64,000 nt of DNA, taken from assembly GCA_963849115.1 (NCBI GenBank), contig CAWKGK010000009.1, positions 496,001 through 560,000 on the forward strand, in the 5' to 3' direction. The DNA comes from JACDAL01 sp963849115 (GTDB lineage: Bacteria > Actinomycetota > CADDZG01 > WHSQ01). The notes under the pieces were generated by a model. That model saw only the letters and a list, made by a program, of their open reading frames with translations. It was not told the DNA's origin and ran no database searches. The translations under genes and the position numbers were made by a program. Of this stretch, positions 15,297-24,414 are shown one piece after another (within the stretch, counting starts at the first letter, position 1; each line of letters starts with the position of its first letter).

Positions 15297-15599
15297 CTAA
15301 CCTGCGTATCGCCCGGCATAGCTGAGCGAGGGGGCGTCCTCGACGAGGAATGCGACCTCGTCGTCGTAGCACCAGAACCAGTCTTCTCCCGGCTCGAACG
15401 ACTGGACGATCGGGTGTCCGGTCTCTCGCCCGTGTGCCGACGCATGCTTGTTCTTGGAGGAGTCGCAGCAGCCGACGTGCCCACAGGTCATGCACAGGCG
15501 AAGGTGGAGCCAGGTGTCCCCGATCGCGATGCAGTCCCCACAACCCTTCGAATCGGGAGTGACGTCTTGGATCTGGTCGAGATGCGTGCAGGTGGTCAT
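15297..15599 (-). CDS. UBP-type zinc finger protein
   Basis: About 100 residues from ATG 15599. The CTHL opening, CGDC, LCMTCGHVGCCD and HASAHGRETGHP segments give the Cys/His ligands of a UBP (ubiquitin-hydrolase-type) zinc finger, followed by the aromatic WFWCYDDE motif. Stand-alone bacterial versions are common in actinobacteria; their role is not established, and ubiquitin need not be involved. It overlaps the stop of the DUF5996 gene by ATGA, so the two are expressed together. The longer frame to 15683 lies inside its neighbour. Confidence 0.9.
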   Translation of the reverse strand: MTTCTHLDQIQDVTPDSKGCGDCIAIGDTWLHLRLCMTCGHVGCCDSSKNKHASAHGRETGHPIVQSFEPGEDWFWCYDDEVAFLVEDAPSLSYAGRYAG

Positions 15600-16594
15600 C
15601 GAGCCTCTTCGCGGGGAACGATCATCTGCGAGAGTTCGTCTGGGGGCGGACACCACGACGATTCCAACTGGGCTACGTCCCAACCTGCTGCTGTCGCTCC
15701 GGCCTCATACGCGCCTTGGAGGAATGTGAACAAGGCAGCCTCGGGATCGTGGGACGTTCTCACCTCCTCCAGTGGGAGCACGGCGAGGGCTCCACCGGAG
15801 CGTTCTGTCCACTTCGCGGACCCGGGAAGTAGTTTCTCTGGAAGTCCGGCCGGCTCCGGTGCCGTGTAGGAGTAGTAGGTCGGCTCCGGCCATTCCTCGT
15901 CGCCAGCCCAGAACCCGAACGCGATCACTTCATGCGAGTAGGCCTCCCGCGTGACCGGATCGGCCTCTGCTCGGGCCGCGGCACGAGCGCCGTTGTAGCG
16001 AGCGAAGGCCATATCGAGGCCGTGCCAGTAGAGCTGGACGGGGCTCGTCTTCCCGCAGAACCACCCGCTGAATCTGTCGAACACGCCGTCGCTCCAATCG
16101 AGGAGGCGCCAGAAGCGAGAGATCGCGTCGCGGTCGTAGGCAGCGTGCTCTTGATCCTTGGTGAAGCCGGTTTTCATGGGAACCCCGTAGGGGCTCTCGA
16201 GGATCGATACGTCGACGCCGAGACGCTGGAGCATCGCGTGCATCTCTCGATCGAACGCGGACACCGACATGCCGTCGTGCAGTTCCAGCCGCTCTTCTTC
16301 ACCCAAATTCGTGCTGACACTCACGAAGTGATCCACGAAGTCGAAACGGATCTGGAACCTCGTTGTCGCATCGACGGGAATCCGACGAGTCGTAATGCCG
16401 CGGACATCGAGGTGCAGTGTCACGTGCCACCAGTGGTTCTTGGGAGGGGCGTACGCCAGCTTTATCTTCCCGACGATCTGGAGCCAGAGATGAAGGGTGT
16501 CTTTCGTGTCGGTCCAAGAAGAGAGAGGTAGGTCAGGTAGTAGTTGAGATTCGGCGAGCGATCTCGTTTGCTGCAAGATTCTTGAGTCGTTCAT
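15596..16594 (-). CDS. DUF5996 family protein
   Basis: 332 residues. The opening (LPLSSWTDTKDTLHLWLQIVGKIKL, then PKNHWWHVTLHLDVRG) is the signature of DUF5996, found mainly in actinobacteria and proteobacteria. Aromatic-rich blocks such as FGFWAGDEEWPEPTYYSYT and LPEKLLPGSAKW recur in the family. No catalytic motif or membrane helix is evident and the function is unknown. Pairing with the UBP zinc finger gene, with a 4-nt overlap, suggests a shared task. Base composition is somewhat less GC-rich than the flanking housekeeping genes, which fits the accessory character of this block. Confidence 0.88.
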   Translation of the reverse strand: MNDSRILQQTRSLAESQLLPDLPLSSWTDTKDTLHLWLQIVGKIKLAYAPPKNHWWHVTLHLDVRGITTRRIPVDATTRFQIRFDFVDHFVSVSTNLGEEERLELHDGMSVSAFDREMHAMLQRLGVDVSILESPYGVPMKTGFTKDQEHAAYDRDAISRFWRLLDWSDGVFDRFSGWFCGKTSPVQLYWHGLDMAFARYNGARAAARAEADPVTREAYSHEVIAFGFWAGDEEWPEPTYYSYTAPEPAGLPEKLLPGSAKWTERSGGALAVLPLEEVRTSHDPEAALFTFLQGAYEAGATAAGWDVAQLESSWCPPPDELSQMIVPREEAR

Positions 16595-16668
16595 ATCGAT
16601 CCGTTCTCTTCATGCTCAGCTACACTCGAGATAAGGCTACCAATGGACGAAAAGGACCGCGACGGGGC

Positions 16669-16715
16669 AACATTGCGCCTCCAACCACCTCCCATGTGGT
16701 TAGGGACGCAATGTT
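16669..16715. terminator. Long imperfect hairpin downstream of the YihY gene
   Basis: Outer arms AACATTGCG and CGCAATGTT (9 bp, perfect) and inner arms CAACCAC/GTGGTTAG (6 bp of good pairing) enclose a 7-nt loop, with a small symmetric internal loop between them. It begins 17 nt past the stop codon of the minus-strand YihY gene and lies upstream of the next minus-strand gene. No U-run follows on either strand, so intrinsic termination is uncertain. Confidence 0.5.
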
Positions 16716-16731
16716 CTGGCGCGCCCGTTGC

Positions 16732-17682
16732 TCAGGCTGAGCTTTCTCCCCGCCGGATTGCGGCTTGGCGCTCGAGCTCGGCGTTGAGCTCTCCGCCGAT
16801 AAGCACCGCCAGAGCCGTGATGAGGAGCCACAGGACGAGGATCACCACACCGGCCAAGGCTCCGTACGTCTCTGCATACTTGCCGAACTGGGTCACGTAG
16901 AGCTGGAAGGCAATCGTCGCCGCAAGCCAGATCAGCACTCCGATGATCCCGCCCGGGCTGACCCACTGCCAACGCGGAGACTTCCGCTTCGGCCCCAGAA
17001 AATAGAGGGCGGAGAACATCAGGCCGAGGCCGATGAGCGCTACGACGGCGATAGCTGCGATCCAAAAGATGTCGAAGAGACCTCCGGGGAGTGGCACAAA
17101 GCCGTCGAAGAAGGTGCCCAGCGGCTTCCAGAAGAGGATCAAGGCCGCCGGGATCACGCCCAGAACCAACATGACGAGGAGCATCAGGATGCCGACCAGG
17201 CGTTTGGCGAGGAAATTGCGGTCCTCGGGGACGTCGTAGGCGACATTCAGGCCGTCCTGCAGCGCACCCATGCCCGAGGAGGCACTCCACACGGCGATCA
17301 CCAAACCCACGATGGCGGCCCTTCCTGCTCCCGTGGAGGATTGAGTGGCGCTGTTCACCGCGTCGCTGAGGACTTCGGAGGCTCCCGGTGGAAGAGCTTT
17401 CTTGATCCCGTTGAGGATGTCTTGCACAAGTCCCGGGTCGAGCTTGAGAAAAGCGACCAACCCCACTGCGGCAATGAGGGCCGGGAACAGCGATAGAAAC
17501 CAGTAGTAAGCGAGGCCGCCCGCGGTCAATGTCACCCGGTCTCGTTTCATTTCCACCACGGTGCGCTTGAGGGTCTGCAGCCAGTCCCGTGGCCCCAGCT
17601 CTGTCGGCGAGTCGGGCTCTCCCCTCCCGCCACTTTGGGTGGAAACCGGGCCTTCTTCGCGCTCATTCCTTGTCTGAGTCAT
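16732..17682 (-). CDS. YihY/BrkB-family inner-membrane protein
   Basis: 316 residues with six hydrophobic helices in the YihY pattern: KRDRVTLTAGGLAYYWFLSLFPALIAAVG near residue 45, then the VWSASSGMGALQDGLNVAYDVPEDRN segment and the later GVIPAALILF, GLMFSALYFLGP, PGGIIGVLIW and GVVILVLWLLITALAVLIGGELNAELE helices. The family was once called ribonuclease BN in error; its transport or structural role is unresolved. The first 30 residues are polar. GAGGAG precedes the ATG. Confidence 0.92.
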   Translation of the reverse strand: MTQTRNEREEGPVSTQSGGRGEPDSPTELGPRDWLQTLKRTVVEMKRDRVTLTAGGLAYYWFLSLFPALIAAVGLVAFLKLDPGLVQDILNGIKKALPPGASEVLSDAVNSATQSSTGAGRAAIVGLVIAVWSASSGMGALQDGLNVAYDVPEDRNFLAKRLVGILMLLVMLVLGVIPAALILFWKPLGTFFDGFVPLPGGLFDIFWIAAIAVVALIGLGLMFSALYFLGPKRKSPRWQWVSPGGIIGVLIWLAATIAFQLYVTQFGKYAETYGALAGVVILVLWLLITALAVLIGGELNAELERQAAIRRGESSA

Positions 17683-17818
17683 CTCCTCTACTTTCCAGTG
17701 ATGGCTGGTCTGTCCGGCGAGGTTCGCCCTCGCCGTGCCTGTTCTTTATCCCAGGACGGGAGAGTTCATTCACAGGTTGGAACAGATTCCCCGGTGTTCA
17801 CGTTCTCTGCAGAGCTAA

Positions 17819-17833
17819 CCCCGCTGAGCGGGG
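17819..17833 (-). terminator. GC hairpin after the flavin-like oxidase gene
   Basis: CCCCGC-TGA-GCGGGG forms a perfect 6-bp stem, 25 nt beyond the minus-strand stop codon at 17858. A short TTAG follows on that strand. It is a plausible but weak terminator. Confidence 0.4.
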
Positions 17834-17857
17834 TCCTGTCTGCACCGAAGGACCGGC

Positions 17858-18334
17858 TTAGGTCCGTGACCTGTAGACGGTGTGCTGGGGGAAGGGGTCG
17901 CCGTGTCCGGTTGTAGTCGTGTGAAGGCAGACTTCTATGTCGAATCGAAACAACCGCTGCTCGTGGATGCCGGGCGGATGCTCGCTCATGCTGCGCTCGG
18001 AAATGAACTGCTCTTCCACTCGCCGCCGGAGATCGTGCTCGTGCAACTCGGTTGCCCGCCCCGTGATGTAGAAGGCATCCTCGTTTTCTTCTGCCGGAAA
18101 GGAGTGCATCGCATAACGTCCGTCACGGATCAAGTCGTGCATCTTCGGACCTGGAACGATAAGGCCAACCAGCAGATCGCCGACGATGATCGGACACATC
18201 GGGTGAACTCTCGGGCCACCGTCCCGGCGCGTTGTCGACAGGAACGCGAGTCCAACCCCCCACTGATAGAGCAATCCCTTCCCCGCATGAGCCAGTCCGG
18301 GCCGGCGTTCCTCGAGTTGCCCCCAAGTCAACAT
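17858..18334 (-). CDS. Pyridoxamine 5'-phosphate oxidase-like (split-barrel) protein
   Basis: 158 residues from ATG 18334, which has GGAGGAG nearby; the longer frame to 18391 is unsupported. The split-barrel flavin-binding fold is suggested by GLAFLSTTRRDGGPRVHPMCPII, VGLIVPGPKMHDLIRDGRYAMHSFP and the AFYITGRATELHEHDLR segment, the usual order in PPOX-class proteins that bind FMN, F420 or heme. Cofactor and substrate are unknown. It is divergent from the sugar-binding protein gene at 18528, with about 190 nt between them. Confidence 0.85.
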   Translation of the reverse strand: MLTWGQLEERRPGLAHAGKGLLYQWGVGLAFLSTTRRDGGPRVHPMCPIIVGDLLVGLIVPGPKMHDLIRDGRYAMHSFPAEENEDAFYITGRATELHEHDLRRRVEEQFISERSMSEHPPGIHEQRLFRFDIEVCLHTTTTGHGDPFPQHTVYRSRT

Positions 18335-18527
18335 CCGTTCTCCTCCGCCCACATAAGCAGCCTGGGATGCTACTCCCCCCTGGGCGGGCAAGCACCGTCG
18401 TTGGTGACCCCGAATGGCGCCTCCTTGTGCTCACCAACAGGTCGCGCCCCTTCACCGCCGCAGTTAGACTTCGGGTAATCGGGGATGGATCAGAGCCGGG
18501 GCAGGGCCCATTAAAGGGGGGGGCATC

Positions 18528-19880
18528 GTGACCAAGAAGAGACCCACCAGGCGTTACGACCGGCGAGAGTTTCTTGCCTATGGGGCGGGGGTATCGGCCA
18601 CCGCGCTGCTGGCTGCTTGCGGTGGTGGAGGAGCGGCCAACAATCCTTCGGTCCAGAACCAGGGGGGGAACTTCGGAGCGGGGGACACCTATGATGGCCC
18701 CAAGGTCGAGCTCGACTTCTGGAATGGGTTCACGGGGGGCGACGGCCCCTACATGCAGAAGTTGATCGGCGACTTCACCGCGGAAAACGACAACATCGCC
18801 GTCAAGATGAACACGATCGAGTGGGAAACCTACTATCAGAAGGTACCCGCCGCCGTCCAGGTCGGCAAAGGTCCCGACCTCGGGATCATGCACATCGACC
18901 AGCTCCCGACCAATGCGGCCCGCAACGTCATCGTTCCTCTCGACGACCTCGCCACCGCCCTCGACCTGACCAAGGACGATTTCTCTCCGGTGGTGTGGGA
19001 CGCCGGCATCTACAACGACGCCCGCTACGGCATCCCCCTGGATGTGCACCCGCTTGCGTTCTTCTACAACAAGGCGACGATGGAGGACGGCGGCCTCGAC
19101 CCCGACAAGCCACCACAGACCCAGGACGAGGTGACCGCCGCGCTCGAGCAGCTCAAGAGCCAGGACATCCAGGGCATGTGGATCTCACCGTTCCTTTTCA
19201 CGGGCGGATTCATGTGGATGACGGTGACCTGGCAGAACGGAGGCGACCTCTACAACTCGGATGCGACCAGTGCTGCCTTCAACTCGGAGGAAGGTGTGGC
19301 CGCGCTGCAGTGGCTCGTGAGTCTCATCGAGGACGGTTATAGCCCCAAGAACGTCGCCCAGGACGCCGAGAACGTCGCCTTCATGGATGGGCGCAACGCC
19401 TTCGTGTGGAACGGTATTTGGAACATCAACCCCTACGATGACACCGAAAACCTCGACTGGGGTGTAGCCCCCATACCGCGTATCGGACAGCAGGATGCGG
19501 CCTGGGGCGGCTCTCACAACTTCGTGATAATGAACAAGCCCGAGCAGGACCCCAACAAGCTCGAGGCGGGCAAGGTGTTCATAAGCTGGATCTCCCAGCA
19601 CTCAGCCGATTGGGCGAAAGCGGGCCAGGTCCCTGCGCGCCAGAGCGTGCAGGATAGCGGCGCCTTCAAGCAACTGGGCCCCCAGTCGATCGTGGCTTCG
19701 CAGCTTCCCGACGTCCACTTCCAGCCTCCGGTGCCCGGCATCGGGGATGCGGTTCCCATTCTCGAAGGCGCCGTCGGTGATGCGGTGTTGCTCAAGAGCT
19801 CTCCCGAGGATGCCCTCGCCAAAGCGGAGCAACAGGTAAATCAGCTGCTCGAGGAGAACGCCGAGAAGTACGGGAGCTAG
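18528..19880 (+). CDS. Sugar ABC transporter substrate-binding lipoprotein (Tat-exported)
   Basis: 450 residues of the family 1 extracellular solute-binding fold. The N-terminus carries a twin-Arg motif (DRREFLAYG) and a lipobox LLAAC with Cys31, so it is probably a Tat-exported lipoprotein. The core includes VELDFWNGFTGGDGPYMQKLIGDF and GIPLDVHPLAFFYNK, as in maltose/multiple-sugar binding proteins. GTG 18528 follows an A/G-rich ribosome site (AAAGGGGGGG). It is followed at 5 nt by two permease genes. The nearby GH2 enzyme and galactokinase suggest the ligand is a galactoside. Confidence 0.92.
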   Translation: MTKKRPTRRYDRREFLAYGAGVSATALLAACGGGGAANNPSVQNQGGNFGAGDTYDGPKVELDFWNGFTGGDGPYMQKLIGDFTAENDNIAVKMNTIEWETYYQKVPAAVQVGKGPDLGIMHIDQLPTNAARNVIVPLDDLATALDLTKDDFSPVVWDAGIYNDARYGIPLDVHPLAFFYNKATMEDGGLDPDKPPQTQDEVTAALEQLKSQDIQGMWISPFLFTGGFMWMTVTWQNGGDLYNSDATSAAFNSEEGVAALQWLVSLIEDGYSPKNVAQDAENVAFMDGRNAFVWNGIWNINPYDDTENLDWGVAPIPRIGQQDAAWGGSHNFVIMNKPEQDPNKLEAGKVFISWISQHSADWAKAGQVPARQSVQDSGAFKQLGPQSIVASQLPDVHFQPPVPGIGDAVPILEGAVGDAVLLKSSPEDALAKAEQQVNQLLEENAEKYGS

Positions 19881-19885
19881 GCCGC

Positions 19886-20800
19886 ATGGCCGTGTCATCG
19901 CAGCGGGCTGCGGCTTCGCGCCACGGTGGGCGGTTCACGCCCTACCTCTTCCTGGCCCCCTATCTCGTCGTGTTTGGTCTCTTCGTGGCGGCACCTGCCG
20001 TTTACGGTCTGTGGATCAGCTTGCACTCATGGGATTATCTGTTGCCCGGGAAGCCCTTCGTGGGACTGGAGAACTATGCAGAGTTGTTTTCCTCGGTTTC
20101 GCGCTACGGTCCAGACTTCTGGGAGTCCATGCGCGCCACCGGTGTCTTCACCCTTACGAGTGTCCCGTTGCTGGTAACCATTCCTTTAGGCGTTGCAGTG
20201 GTGCTCAATCAGCGCTTTCCCGGCCGCGCACTCTTTCGCACGGTCTACTTTGCCCCCTATGTCCTCGGGGTTGCGGTAATTGGCGTGCTGTGGCGCTTCC
20301 TGCTGGATCCCAACGTGGGAGTCTTGAACTTCTACCTGGGCAAGCTCGGACTGCCCGACAACATTCCGTGGACCACCGCGCTGCCGTGGGGATGGGTGTC
20401 GTTGGTGGGACCCACCGTGTGGTGGACGCTTGGATTCAACACCGTTATATATCTCGCAGGACTCCAGGATATCTCGCGTGAGTATTACGACGCGGCCAAG
20501 ACCGACGGCGCCAATGCGTGGCAATCGTTTCGCCACGTCACCCTCCCCGGGCTGCGCTCCGTGATCGTCTTCGTGCTCACGATCACGGTGCTTGCCTCGG
20601 GCATCATGTTCGGGCAGTCACTGCTGATCACACAGGGTGCGCCGTCGTTCGAAACGCGCTCGGCGATCTGGTTCATCGCCGATACCGGGCTGCGCCAGTT
20701 CCAGATGGGTGATGCCGCCGCGATGAGCTACATCTTGTCACTCTTCCTCATCGTGATCGCCATAGTCATCTTCAAGTTCCTCGGAAAGAGGGTGGACTGA
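19886..20800 (+). CDS. ABC sugar permease (MalF/UgpA-like)
   Basis: 304 residues with six transmembrane helices and the cytoplasmic EAA loop REYYDAAKTDGANAWQSFRHVTLPGL, where the ATPase docks. The opening PYLFLAPYLVVFGLFVAAPAVYGLWIS and the later LFRTVYFAPYVLGVAVIGVLWRFL are typical of CUT1-class permeases. It lies 5 nt after the binding protein and overlaps the second permease by one base (ATGA-type junction at 20798-20802). Confidence 0.94.
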   Translation: MAVSSQRAAASRHGGRFTPYLFLAPYLVVFGLFVAAPAVYGLWISLHSWDYLLPGKPFVGLENYAELFSSVSRYGPDFWESMRATGVFTLTSVPLLVTIPLGVAVVLNQRFPGRALFRTVYFAPYVLGVAVIGVLWRFLLDPNVGVLNFYLGKLGLPDNIPWTTALPWGWVSLVGPTVWWTLGFNTVIYLAGLQDISREYYDAAKTDGANAWQSFRHVTLPGLRSVIVFVLTITVLASGIMFGQSLLITQGAPSFETRSAIWFIADTGLRQFQMGDAAAMSYILSLFLIVIAIVIFKFLGKRVD

Positions 20801-21681
20801 TGTCAGCTCGAGCTGAAGCCTCCGATCGGGCCTTCCTGCGCGAACAGTTCCGGTCGGGTAAGAGAGTCAAGGTCTTAGTCTCGTATGCCTTGCTCATCTT
20901 GATGTCGGTGCTGTATATCGCGCCCTTGCTGTGGATGCTGTCTACGTCGCTCAAGACCAACAGCGATGCGGTGCAATGGCCATTGTCATGGTTTCCCGAG
21001 CAGATCTCGACCGACGGCTATTCGACCATCCTCGATCCGGCGGCCTCGCAGCCGGTCATAAGGTGGTTCGTCAACAGCCTCGTGGCGGCTACCGCGCATG
21101 CGGCCCTCGTGCTGATCGTGGCTGCTCCTGCCGGCTACGCCCTGGCCCGCATGCACTTTCGCGGCAGCCGCTTGATCTTTGCCACTCTGGTGGCGACGCT
21201 GTTCATCCCACCGGTCACCTTTCTGATGCCGAACTACCTGATTGTCGACAGCTTGGGATGGCTCGACACGCTATGGGCGATAGTCGTTCCGGGAGCGGCG
21301 GGCGCTTTCGGGGTCTTCTTCCTCCGCCAGTTCTTCACCTCGCTGCCGGTCGAGCTCGAAGAGGCGGCGCTGGTAGACGGCGCCAATCGCTTTCAGATCT
21401 TCATGCGTATTGTTTTGCCTCTGTCAAAGCCCGCGCTTGCGACACTCGCAGTGTTGAGCTTTCTGACCAACTGGAACGACTTCCTGTGGCCCGTTTACGT
21501 GCTGTTCAGCAAGCCCAACCTAACCCTGCAGCCGGGTCTTGCCATTCTCCAAGACGCGTACAACACCAGCTATCCGATCGTCATGGCCGGCGGCATCATC
21601 GCTTCGGTCCCCGTGCTGATCCTTTTCCTTCTGGCGCAGCGTTATGTAGTCGAGGGAGTCGCCCGCTCGGGGCTTAGGTGA
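20800..21681 (+). CDS. ABC sugar permease (MalG/UgpE-like)
   Basis: 293 residues, six predicted helices, and the EAA motif ELEEAALVDGANRFQIFMRIVLPL. AAPAGYALARMHFRGSRLIF and NWNDFLWPVYVL are hallmarks of the CUT1 second permease. No ATPase gene follows, so the transporter probably borrows a shared MsiK-like ATPase encoded elsewhere, as in Streptomyces. The stop codon overlaps by 8 nt the end of the convergent GH2 gene. Confidence 0.94.
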   Translation: MSARAEASDRAFLREQFRSGKRVKVLVSYALLILMSVLYIAPLLWMLSTSLKTNSDAVQWPLSWFPEQISTDGYSTILDPAASQPVIRWFVNSLVAATAHAALVLIVAAPAGYALARMHFRGSRLIFATLVATLFIPPVTFLMPNYLIVDSLGWLDTLWAIVVPGAAGAFGVFFLRQFFTSLPVELEEAALVDGANRFQIFMRIVLPLSKPALATLAVLSFLTNWNDFLWPVYVLFSKPNLTLQPGLAILQDAYNTSYPIVMAGGIIASVPVLILFLLAQRYVVEGVARSGLR

Positions 21682-24367
21682 GCGACGTGGAGGGGTTGAG
21701 GCTTGGTGATGCAGCCAACTCGATGAGCCGGTGGAGCAGAGCGGTGGCCAACGGATCGCGCCCGTAGGCGTCGAGCACGGGTAGAGCACACACAATCCCC
21801 CGTCCGCTGCCCATGCGGAAGGCCCCCACAGTGGCGACCAGGTCGCGCAGCCAGCCCAGGTAGTAGCCGCCGAGAATGTCTGACCGAGCCGCCGGCCCGT
21901 AGCCGGTGACGATGTGGTCCGCGGTCACGGCTTCGAACAGAGAGGACAGACGCGGCCCCGAGCCCAGTGCCTCGTGCAGCTCGGGGCGCAGGAAGCCCAT
22001 GCCCTGGGCCCAGTCGCCCTCCCAGCGGGTGCCCGCCCGCGCATGCAGGGCCAAGCTCGATCCCTCCGGAAACGCGTCTTCGTCGCGCGCAAGGATTACT
22101 GCCCGGCCTCCTGAGGAGACGAAGGCGGCGATCCCTGGGTCCCAACGCTCTGCGACTGCGACGGCTGCGGCCCCGAGCCCGGCTGTGATCTGCCATCCGC
22201 GCGCCGCCAGGGCTGGTGCGCCCACGGAACTCCACACCGGCATTGCCGGAGGCTGTGGAGGGGCCGGGAACAGCAGCAGCTCGAGCTCGGTTCGGGCCAC
22301 GAACCGGCCACGCCCGTCTCGCAGCACCGCCTCGAGTGCCTGGGGGCCGGGTCTTGTCACTACCGGCGCCTCGAACGAGCAACGCCCGGCTTCAGCTACA
22401 TCGCCTCGTCCCACCGCTCCCGAGAGGGTTCCTCGAAGCTCGGTCCCAGCAAGCCGCCACATCACGGAGAAGTCGCTGAGGTCGCGCATCGAGTAGTGCG
22501 AGACCAGCACCTCGACCTCGGCCGTTTCGCCTCCCCAGTAGCGGCGGTGTTGGGGCCTCAGCATGACGATGTCCTCGGCGTTCACTTGAGCGAAGCGGTG
22601 GTGATAGGTCTTGGGGTTGCGGGCCATGTCGAGGAGCCCGTTGGCCTCCCAGTGAACATCGGTGAGCTCGGTAATGACGTAGCCCGCGATCTCTCTGTGG
22701 GAGCGCAGGTCCCAGATCGAATCTCGCAGGCCGTCGAACTGGTGCTCCTGGCTGTGCGCGACGAAGTCCTGCCATGAACCAAAGACGTCGGCGAGCCCCC
22801 AGCTCTCGAAGCGCTCCAGCACACCCTCGGGAAGCGCCACGCCGTCCCCGCGCTCGGCCCCCGTTTCAAACCACCACGGATCGGCCCCCTGCTCGTCGCG
22901 CAGCTCGAACACATTGGGGAGCCCCCAGTTCCCGAACTCGGACAGGACCAACGGCTCCTCGCCACTGCGGTCGGCGTCGCCGTGGGGGCTGTAGGTGGCG
23001 GAGGGATCGGCGACCCACGCCTTGGTCCAGGCGCGCCAGGAGCGGGCGTGGTCCGGAAACGCCCGGTAAAGGTGGAAGTCGTTGAGATCCGAGCGCACGT
23101 GGAAGTTCGGGGGACAGGCGGAGTTGTCGACGACCAGGCGGGTGGGATCGAGCTCTTTTGCCCACGTGAATGTGTCCCCGAGCCAGCGCCGGTGGGACTC
23201 ATCGCTGAGATCGAGCCCCCAGCTCTCGTTGGCGATCGTCCATATGACGATGCTGGGGTGGTTGAAGTCCCTTGCCACCATGCCCACGAAAGTGGCGCGC
23301 GCCCGCTTAATCGCCGCCTCCGTCAACAGGTTCCAATTGGGAAGCTCGGCCCACACCAGTATCCCGAGCTCGTCGGCGGCGCGGAGGTAACGAGGGTCTA
23401 CCACCTTTATATGGCAGCGCAAGCAGTTGAGGCCGAGCTCCTTCGCACGCAGCACCTGGTGCCGGAGGAGATGAGTCGATGGCGGTGTACAGATCGTGTC
23501 GAGGTAGTAGTCCTGGTCCAAGGCACCCAACAAATAGAGAGGTTCTCCGTTCAGTAGCAAGGCTCCATCACGAGTGGAGATGGAGCGGAAGCCAAAGCGA
23601 TCGGACCAGTGATCGAGCAGCTGCCCGTTGCGGCTCAAGGCGATGTCGAGCCGGTAGAGAGCAGGGGTTCGAGGCGACCACGCCTCGATATCTCCGATTT
23701 GCAGCTCGAGTTGCGCGGTGGTGCTTCCGGGCGCGAGCTCGACCGGCCACCCCGACCAGGTCTGGGTCCCCGCAGGGGAGATGGCTTGGCAGAGGAGGAC
23801 GTCCGAGGCCTCGGCGGGGCCACTCAGTTGCACGTCTACCGAGACCGCCCCCGAGGCGAGATCCGGACGGATCCGAGCTTTTTCTACGAAGGTCCTCGCC
23901 GTGGTCTCCAGAAAAACGCTCTGCCAGATGCCCCCCACGGGCCCGTACCAGCTCTGCTTTCCGTGGGGGATCTCGTCGAAGGAGGCTGGCTCGGAGTCGC
24001 CCGGCCCCACATCCGTCACGACCACCGTCACCTGGTTGTCCTCGCCCCAACGCAGCCACGCGGTGACGTCGAACCAGAAGGGCAGATAGCCGCCCTCGTG
24101 CGCGCCGGCGAGACGTTCGTTCACGAATACCTCGCAGAGGTAGTCGACCGCCCCGAAGCAGAGCCGGACGGTCCTGCCCGCCCACGATGAGGGGACTGCG
24201 ATCGAGCGACGATAAGTGGCCCTCCCCGAGAACGATCTCAGGTCGTCGAACTGCGCCTGCCACGCCCCCGGGACTTCGATCGAGCGGGCCTTGCCCGCAG
24301 CGATGGAGCGGTCGTCCGTTTCGGGGTAGAAGTCCCAGGTTCCATCGAGAGTGATCCGTGCGCGCAT
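21674..24367 (-). CDS. Glycoside hydrolase family 2 protein (beta-galactosidase-like)
   Basis: About 897 residues from ATG 24367; GTG 24385 is an alternative. Domains in order are a jelly-roll sugar-binding domain (ITLDGTWDFYPE, SSWAGRTVRLCFGAVDYLCEVFVN), an Ig-like domain, and a TIM barrel with the acid/base Glu in SIVIWTIANESWG and the nucleophile Glu in PLVLSEFGNWG. A second beta region follows, then a C-terminal flavodoxin/GATase-like segment of about 170 residues (FVSSGGRAVILARDED, GRGIVCALPVLDAYGRDPLATAL). The substrate (galactoside, glucuronide or mannoside) is not fixed by sequence. Neighbouring galactokinase and transporter genes favour a galactoside. No signal peptide, so it acts inside the cell. 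Confidence 0.88.
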   Translation of the reverse strand: MRARITLDGTWDFYPETDDRSIAAGKARSIEVPGAWQAQFDDLRSFSGRATYRRSIAVPSSWAGRTVRLCFGAVDYLCEVFVNERLAGAHEGGYLPFWFDVTAWLRWGEDNQVTVVVTDVGPGDSEPASFDEIPHGKQSWYGPVGGIWQSVFLETTARTFVEKARIRPDLASGAVSVDVQLSGPAEASDVLLCQAISPAGTQTWSGWPVELAPGSTTAQLELQIGDIEAWSPRTPALYRLDIALSRNGQLLDHWSDRFGFRSISTRDGALLLNGEPLYLLGALDQDYYLDTICTPPSTHLLRHQVLRAKELGLNCLRCHIKVVDPRYLRAADELGILVWAELPNWNLLTEAAIKRARATFVGMVARDFNHPSIVIWTIANESWGLDLSDESHRRWLGDTFTWAKELDPTRLVVDNSACPPNFHVRSDLNDFHLYRAFPDHARSWRAWTKAWVADPSATYSPHGDADRSGEEPLVLSEFGNWGLPNVFELRDEQGADPWWFETGAERGDGVALPEGVLERFESWGLADVFGSWQDFVAHSQEHQFDGLRDSIWDLRSHREIAGYVITELTDVHWEANGLLDMARNPKTYHHRFAQVNAEDIVMLRPQHRRYWGGETAEVEVLVSHYSMRDLSDFSVMWRLAGTELRGTLSGAVGRGDVAEAGRCSFEAPVVTRPGPQALEAVLRDGRGRFVARTELELLLFPAPPQPPAMPVWSSVGAPALAARGWQITAGLGAAAVAVAERWDPGIAAFVSSGGRAVILARDEDAFPEGSSLALHARAGTRWEGDWAQGMGFLRPELHEALGSGPRLSSLFEAVTADHIVTGYGPAARSDILGGYYLGWLRDLVATVGAFRMGSGRGIVCALPVLDAYGRDPLATALLHRLIELAASPSLNPSTSLT

Positions 24368-24414
24368 GGCCCCTGAATACCTCACGCGTCCGACGTGCCA
24401 AGCTTGTAGCTCAC

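Noticed and set aside
16669..16715. Inverted repeat as the terminal repeat of an insertion sequence
   Set aside because: The arms are only 10-20 nt apart with no transposase between or beside them; a terminator-type hairpin is more likely.
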